Assembly: GCA_033030425.1 (NCBI GenBank)
Contig: JAUFSD010000014.1
Location: 62,001-126,000, forward strand
Reading direction: 5' to 3'
DNA length: 64,000 nt
DNA from: Verpa conica
Taxonomy: Eukaryota; Ascomycota; Pezizomycetes; Pezizales; Morchellaceae
Shown here: positions 58,768 to 64,000 of the stretch, one piece after another
Position numbering within the stretch: the first letter of the stretch is position 1
How the letters are laid out: the number at the start of each line of letters is the position of its first letter
Notes under the pieces: model-generated
What the model saw: the letters and a program-made list of their open reading frames with translations, nothing else
The model's database searches: none
Told to the model about the DNA's origin: nothing
Position numbers and translations under genes: made by a program

Positions 58768-59801
58768 CTAAATAACCAACTCCAGACCCCAGTACCTCCT
58801 AGCGACTAGTCCAGCCAGCGCCACAACAAGAGCCCAGATAAACTTATCCAGCCAAGGCGTTTCAACCCTCTGCTGCTGAGCTGGTGCGGCTTCAGGACGG
58901 GGGGCGTAAAGTGGGTGAAGGTAGGCTGGAAGCTGACCCTGAAGGTGAGGTGGGACGACCTGGGGGCCTTGTGGAGGGTTTGGTTGGTATTGGGGGGGTA
59001 TTGGGGATAGGGGAAGCTGGTACTGGTTCTGCTGGACCGGTGTAGCCGGCGTAGTAGGGGCCAAACCCGCCGTAGTTGGTGTTGGTATCGGGGTCTCTGA
59101 CGAGCTCTCGCCAGTACCTGTTTGGCCACCCTCTTGCTTCTTCATCTCATCTTTATACCCCAACTTCAGCCCCTCTGGTAGTACTTCATCCGCCCTGCCT
59201 GCGCCACCCTCCCCAGCGTTATCCAATTCTTTCGCCTTTACTGCACTTTCCGCCAGTATCTCCTCATTACTCTGGCCACACCCTTCGCACTTCCACTTTG
59301 ACGACTCCCCCGCGATCTTCTCCCTTACTTCGGCACTACACTCCATCCCCCCCAATTGGCCACCCGCCTCGCCCTCCATGAACCCCCTCAACGCGACAAC
59401 CGCAGTCCGGACGCCCCAAGCAGGCTGCCATGTGTCTTCGTGGTGGCCCGAGATCGAGAGGCAGATCTCGCGATTTACCTCGAACCGGCCACTGGGGGTG
59501 AGGAACCGAAACGACGGTGGACGCAGTGGGTATTGTGGCGGGAGGTTGATACGGCCGTGGTAGATTCCATTCGCGTATGGTGTAGACGGGGGACCGCGGA
59601 CAGTAAAGTGCCATTCGAATAGATTAGATTCTAGGGGTGCTGCATGGTAGTCTGGCGATGGTGCAGATGCTAGTTCTGCAGCTTCACGCACTATGAGGGG
59701 TGGGATTGTTAGTGTGGCGCTGTGGGGTGCAGGATGCAAGAAGGGGGGGGCTCACAGATGCGCTTTATGGTGGGGGATTTCTTGTTGAATGTTTGGGACA
59801 T
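58768..59801 (-). CDS. UBE2J1-type ER-anchored ubiquitin-conjugating enzyme (2 exons)
   Basis: Minus-strand exons 59801-59756 and 59690-58768 give 322 aa. The N-terminus MSQTFNKKSPTIKRILREAA leads into a UBC domain: FEWHFTVRGPPSTPYANGIY, GRINLPPQYPLRPPSFRFLT, then NREICLSISGHHEDTWQPAW with catalytic Cys92. The LSISGHHEDTWQPAW form is that of UBE2J1 rather than the yeast Ubc6/UBE2J2 form (DFHPDTWNPAW). After the UBC fold come a CEGC pair, a Pro/Gln/Thr-rich linker of about 90 residues and a C-terminal hydrophobic anchor (FIWALVVALAGLVARRYW). Such tail-anchored E2 enzymes work on the cytosolic face of the ER with HRD1/Doa10-type ligases to ubiquitylate misfolded proteins for ERAD. The 65-nt intron splits Leu16. 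The length matches the family. Confidence 0.93.
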
Positions 59802-59920
59802 ATTGTATGAAGGGGCCGGTAAGGGGCTCTCGGAGGGTTGGTTTATGAGGGGGATATATGTATTCTCGGGGCTGTTGAGGACAGATAAGAGGGATTGTTC
59901 CTGAGTTTGTTTGTTGCTGG

Positions 59921-60005
59921 GATGGATGGGACTGGGTGGGTGGGACTGGGCTGGGCTGGCTGGACTGCACTGCACTGGGCTGGCTGAACTGAACTCAACT
60001 GGATT
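59921..60005. repeat. Degenerate tandem repeat (GGGACTGGG / CTGGCTGGACTG units)
   Basis: About 85 bases of imperfect units of 5 and 10 bases (GGATG, GGGTG, GGCTG, GCACT). It lies 120-200 bases upstream of the E2 start codon, possibly in its promoter. Confidence 0.6.
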
Positions 60006-61030
60006 GTTTACTATGAATAGTAATGAGTGGCTGGAGCTTATCCGGTGTTACCCGGCTTTGGTGCTTGATATTCGTGTAAACATTGATTATTTTATCAAGT
60101 CATGGAGATACAGAATGGCTGTATTCTAGAAGTTGAATCGATTCAATAGAGACATCTAGTGATGGTCTGTTGTTGACCAATCGGAGAGACTGGCCTAGGA
60201 TAGAAGGGATGCCGAACTTCACATACGACAGCAGCCAATTAGTTCCTCGCATTGCCATCAACCTATATAACACTCTCAAAGCAGTAACTGAGTGTTATTA
60301 GGATAAAGCCGGATTGGAGTAAATAGGGCTAGACTCATCGGACTGTGGCAGATGGCTCTCATCCGGGTTACGGTGACATTTGAGGAGGGATAGAATATTC
60401 TCGATTTGTTTACAGAGCCGACACTGGGTTCTGTAACGCTACAGGGCAGTGAATTCTTCTATGGGCCTGTTGTATAGGATGGGCATTCTATTGGTTCCAT
60501 ATTGTCTCTCGCTACCAGTGATTTCCCTTAGTCTCTTACTGCATCTATAGAATACCTTGCGAGGACCTAGTTCTTTCCCAGCAGCCCCAGAACTTTTCTT
60601 ATAGGAGGTCCTGCACTCACATTCTATACACTAATTTGTTTTTTACTGAGTCGAATCCTACAACTCCCGACTACACTTCTAGTACTTATACAAGTTCTGT
60701 AGAACCTATGTTAGTCCCGTGATTATGTACTTGTGTCGCCTCGTACGCTCCCTATACCCAGTCTCAAGCTTGCTTACATTCACAGAACCCAAAGCCCAGT
60801 CTAGAGCATATTCGACCTCTTGCACATGACCAACTTTCTCAGGGAAACAGTAACCAACATCAAATAACCACTAAATACTCGACACCCTTTTATCAAACCT
60901 AATATTTACCTCGGATTCCGGTCAGCGGGGTTTGGTGACACAATAGCGTTAATTTTCAAACTATACTAAGTAGATATGGTATGAAGAACCAGTCTTGAGT
61001 CACAAGTCCTAGGAAGACAGAGGTTACTGT

Positions 61031-61079
61031 TTAAACCGTCAGGTAGTTCCGGGCCCGAATAGGACCGGTGACGGTTTAA
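61031..61079. repeat. Small foldback repeat
   Basis: TTAAACCGTCA (61031-61041) and its perfect inverse TGACGGTTTAA (61069-61079) flank a near-palindromic GTTCCGGGCCCGAATAGGAC core. The end sequence also occurs in the element at 7028, so the two may belong to one family. Confidence 0.55.
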
Positions 61080-61706
61080 GTGATAATTTATGCAGTGAAT
61101 TATAAACCGCCCCCGCATCACCTCTCCTAAAAGAAGAATTTTTCCCCGTAATGTAACATTACCACTAGATCACTCATGTAATTTACAAACTTGTATTATT
61201 ATTATTATTTGGTGTGTGTAGGTTAAATATTACGTGGTATCCTGTTTGGTATTAGCCGGGTATGCTCAAGCACGTACCATAAGTTACCATAAGTGTGGTT
61301 GAAGACCCCCAGGCTTTTTTTATGCCTGATGCTTGTGTTGCATGGGTCCTGATAAATAATTTGACGTTTGTCATAAAGTCATTCTTGTACCTAGTATGCG
61401 GTCAAACATACGTGTATACATACGGTATCCAAATAACTGTAAAACACTAGTCACAGCCTCCGCCTTGCAAACCTAGTGCTTTACAATTTAGCTACTCCTA
61501 TGCATGATATACCAGTACCTACATTCTCGAAAAAAACAAAAACACGAGTAGAACTATATAGTAAGCACCATTCCAACCCCCCCCCTATATTAATATAAGC
61601 CCTTCCTGGAGGGTATATAATTGTCGGTATCAACACTTTAGTAGACCCCGCCCCCACTCCTCCACAGCACCCCCGTACTCGCACAGACTATGGTTGTGTT
61701 TGCGTA

Positions 61707-61884
61707 TACAGTACACTTCCGTTATAAGAATACTCGTTATAAGAATAACCACTCTATAAGAATATGGTATGCCAGTCCCATTTTCGGTTTAGGTGGGTTA
61801 TACGCATCCGCTATAAGAATAAGTAGTCTATAAGAATATGAAATTTCGGTCCCAAGCGTATTCTTATAACGGAAGTCTACTGTA
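61707..61884. mobile_element. MITE with 25-bp terminal inverted repeats, TA-flanked (Tc1/mariner-pogo type)
   Basis: The left end is TACAGTACACTTCCGTTATA then AGAAT (61707-61731). The right end (61860-61884) is its inverse with one mismatch (GTGTACTG versus GTCTACTG). With TA as target duplication the element is 174 bases. The inside repeats the end unit: CGTTATAAGAATA (61734) and CTATAAGAATA (61754, 61811, 61830). A CAGTA tip with a TA duplication is typical of Tc1/mariner and pogo-like elements. There is no transposase here, so it would need one in trans. Confidence 0.85.
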
Positions 61885-62835
61885 TGATGTTTCCTCTAAT
61901 CTCTAGAGGAAACATTAACCGAGGATCCGCAATGTGCATGGGGTTGCACTAGCCTAAGTTAAGCTTGTTTCCTGCGTGGAAAATCTACCGGAAACACCCA
62001 CATGCACGTGCCAGTCTGGAATTAAGTTCCTAGTCTAGAGTGAATGCCAAGAGTTGATCTTAATTGTAGTAGTAGTAGAGGTTACTGGACTGTCTGTGTA
62101 CTTGTTTTATACTAGTATTGAGGTTTTAGTATACTCTCTGTTCAGATGAAGGTTGTCCTTGACTCGTGAATATTGACTTTTATCTGGGAATAGCAAAAGC
62201 TCAAGGTTCTTGGTCTGTAAAGATACTTCACGCGTAAGTTTTCATATGTAAAAGTAATGAGTAGTTCATCTAATTACGTTGGGGGAGAAGGGGGTAAGGG
62301 AACTGGGCCGGGATTCCCCATGAACAAAGTACTAATATCAGTGATACTTCCGACCATATAATCGCTACACACTACCAGATTGTCTTTTCTAATAACATGA
62401 TTTTTCCTTTTCGTCATCAATAAACAAAAGCGCGTGCTAGACTTTCTTCCTCCCCTCCCCCCCCCGCAAAAACCACCACAAGATGAACGTGGTTATGTTA
62501 TCGGACGGTTGAGTCCGTCGCCTGCAAGGAACCTCAACTCTAAATTGAAGGGCTGCATAGCTAAGAAAGTGGGGCGCTCGGAAACATCGGGGTGCGTCGC
62601 GGGGTTGAAGGGGTCAACGTACCCCTGACTAGCAATTAAGGCAGCTTCCGAGCCATGTCCACGGTACGGTTACGATCACCGGTACCACCGTCGGCCCTGC
62701 TTGCCGCTAAGGTCTACCAGAATTATACAAGGGGAATGTCCTAGGGAGAGGCGGGGGGGGAATATCTCATTAAACATGGTTATTGAAAGGGAAATTTGTG
62801 GTGATGTTTGGTAGATATGAGGTATGATTGAGTAG

Positions 62836-62842
62836 TATAAAA
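62836..62842 (+). promoter_or_regulatory. TATA-like box of the AA9 gene
   Basis: TATAAAA, 93 bases before the ATG at 62935. A GGCGGGG run near 62750 contains GCGGGG, which fits the SYGGRG consensus of the carbon-catabolite repressor CreA/Cre1. This would suit a cellulolytic gene but is too short a motif to prove. Confidence 0.45.
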
Positions 62843-62934
62843 CGAGGAGGAAATCCATAGATGAGTGGGAGTTCTGTTCTTGTTATTCAGTCTGCGATTC
62901 TGTAGTATCTCCGTTCTTTGATACTTCACTCACG

Positions 62935-63764
62935 ATGAAATTTCTATCAGTTGCTCTCATTCTCAGCGCGGCGTTTGTCGATCAGACGCTTGCCCACTGT
63001 AAGCATAGACCCCCACAATTCAATCGAGTGATATTCCAAAAACTAATATCAAGTTAGACCGCTTCTATAAGTTCATCAACGCCGGTACTGTTGGTGCCGA
63101 ATATGTTGGCATCAGACAGAACACCAACACAAACTCACCAGTCACAGATGTGACCTCCACCGACATGAGGTGTAACGTCGGTGGACTTGCTTCTGCTGCC
63201 ACAACCTCAACCATCTCAGTCACTGCTGGTTCAACAATCGGGTTTCAGGCCGATATTGCTGTATTCCACCCTGGCTCGTTCAACATCTACATGGCCAAAG
63301 CCCCAAGCACTGCTGCTGCTTTCGACGGCTCTGGAAGTGTCTGGTTCCGTGTCTGGCAGAAGGGTGCTACGTCGATCACCACAGACGCTATTACTTTTGA
63401 CACAACATCAAGCGCTTTCACTCTCACTATACCAAAGTCCCTTCCTAATGGTGAATACTTGGTCCGTATCGAGCATATTGCCCTTCATGGTGCATCCTCG
63501 TTCGGCGGTGCGCAGTTCTATATCTCTTGTGCTCAGATCAATGTCACTGGTGGCGGTTCCGGCTCTCCTAGCCCGAAGGTTGCAATCCCGGGCGTGTACA
63601 CCGGAAACGAATCTGGAATCTTGATCAATATCTACTGGCCCATTCGTAAGTTCACTCAATCTCTATAAGTTCGTGTTTGAGAGTTTACCATACTGATTTT
63701 CTTTTTTTTTTTAATTATAGCTACTAGCTACACTGTTCCTGGACCTGCTATCTGGACTGGTTAA
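62935..63764 (+). CDS. AA9 lytic polysaccharide monooxygenase (3 exons)
   Basis: Exons 62935-62998, 63058-63645 and 63721-63764 give 231 aa. Residues 1-20 (MKFLSVALILSAAFVDQTLA) are the signal peptide. Cleavage leaves His21 as residue 1 of the mature enzyme, as AA9 chemistry requires. The copper histidine brace is His21 plus His92 (DIAVFHPGSFNIYMAK). His165 and Gln174 in ALHGASSFGGAQFYISCAQI are the second-sphere pair, and Tyr176 is the axial Tyr. The C-terminus GILINIYWP-PTSYTVPGPAIW is the family ending. AA9 enzymes cut cellulose or xyloglucan oxidatively with H2O2 or O2 and a reductant, outside the cell. No CBM1 or GPI tail is present. The loop around the second His is short (HPGSF rather than HKGP). 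The first intron splits the codon after His21. Confidence 0.94.
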
Positions 63765-64000
63765 GTGGGGGAGTTTTTGGTTTAGTGAATTATGTACATT
63801 TTAAAAATCCTTTAGTGGTAACAATATTAGCACTGGATTTGCAACTGAGAACTCTATGATCGAGATGGGATATGTCTTTATCGTCTTGGGTGGGCGTTTA
63901 TGTGAAGTGTTATGCCAGGTTGTCGTCTATCATGCTGCGGGAATGCCTATCAGGCCTCGGTATGCCCGCACGTGATGGAAAATTCGTAGGCTACCACTTC
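63765..64000. other. 3' flank of the AA9 gene
   Basis: 236 bases after the stop codon with no recognisable feature before the window ends. Confidence 0.5.

Larger units (their letters stand above)
59802..62934. other. Spacer between the E2 and AA9 genes
   Basis: Begins with the E2 promoter, where a degenerate GGACTGGG/CTGGCTGGACTG tandem repeat runs from about 59921 to 60005. A small foldback (61031-61079) and a clear MITE (61707-61884) follow. The AA9 promoter is at the right end. No other gene was recognised. Confidence 0.5.

Noticed and set aside
1..64000. CRISPR arrays, rRNA, autonomous transposons, secondary-metabolite backbone genes
   Set aside because: None seen: no regularly spaced repeats, no rRNA core sequences, no transposase or reverse-transcriptase motifs, no PKS, NRPS or terpene synthase motifs.

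Overview
The window is nuclear DNA of a filamentous ascomycete (Pezizomycotina). The evidence is short spliceosomal introns in every recognisable gene (46 modelled, all 48-94 nt except one of 198 nt, mostly with CTAAC/CTGAC branch motifs), families restricted to or typical of these fungi (PTH11/fungal-rhodopsin type 7TM protein, AA9 lytic polysaccharide monooxygenase, killer-toxin-type GH18 chitinase domain, UapA-type purine permease) and no operons. The class is uncertain. The low gene density (13 genes in 64 kb) with long AT-rich spacers full of short inverted-repeat elements would suit Pezizomycetes or a relative, but that is inference.

Most genes look broken in a plain ORF view because they are split by short introns. 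I rebuilt each by matching splice sites to reading phase and to conserved family motifs. Every one of the 13 could be closed into an intact frame. Order: BTB/POZ protein (533-1579,+); CBM18-GH18 chitinase (4361-6050,+); 7TM fungal-rhodopsin protein (9668-11114,-); MFS sugar transporter (13743-15688,+) followed in the same direction by an intracellular-type GH3 beta-glucosidase with PA14 domain (16317-19012,+); methyltransferase-like protein with long disordered N-terminus (24351-26603,+); cyanase (29753-30342,+) convergent with a 2-oxoglutarate/Fe(II) oxygenase (31735-32896,-); phospholipase D with a very long low-complexity N-terminus (38802-42983,-); purine (xanthine/urate type) NAT permease (50867-52930,+) convergent with a nine-exon cytochrome P450 (53391-55349,-); ER-anchored UBE2J1-type E2 enzyme (58768-59801,-); AA9 LPMO (62935-63764,+).

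Functionally the clearest group is polysaccharide use. AA9 would cleave cellulose oxidatively outside the cell, the MFS carrier would import sugars or glucosides, and the signal-less GH3 next to it would hydrolyse them inside. The chitinase acts on chitin outside or at the wall. Cyanase and the purine permease are nitrogen-salvage functions. I saw no backbone of a secondary-metabolite cluster (no PKS, NRPS or terpene synthase).

The spacers hold at least five short terminal-inverted-repeat elements (MITE-like), a nest of inverted repeats at 7.0-8.5 kb, a dispersed ATTAATTCATTCATTC family between 37.7 and 56.7 kb, and a GC-rich patch at 22.3-22.8 kb with six copies of the 9-mer CGAGCCTGA. No rRNA, intact tRNA, CRISPR array or autonomous transposase was found by eye.
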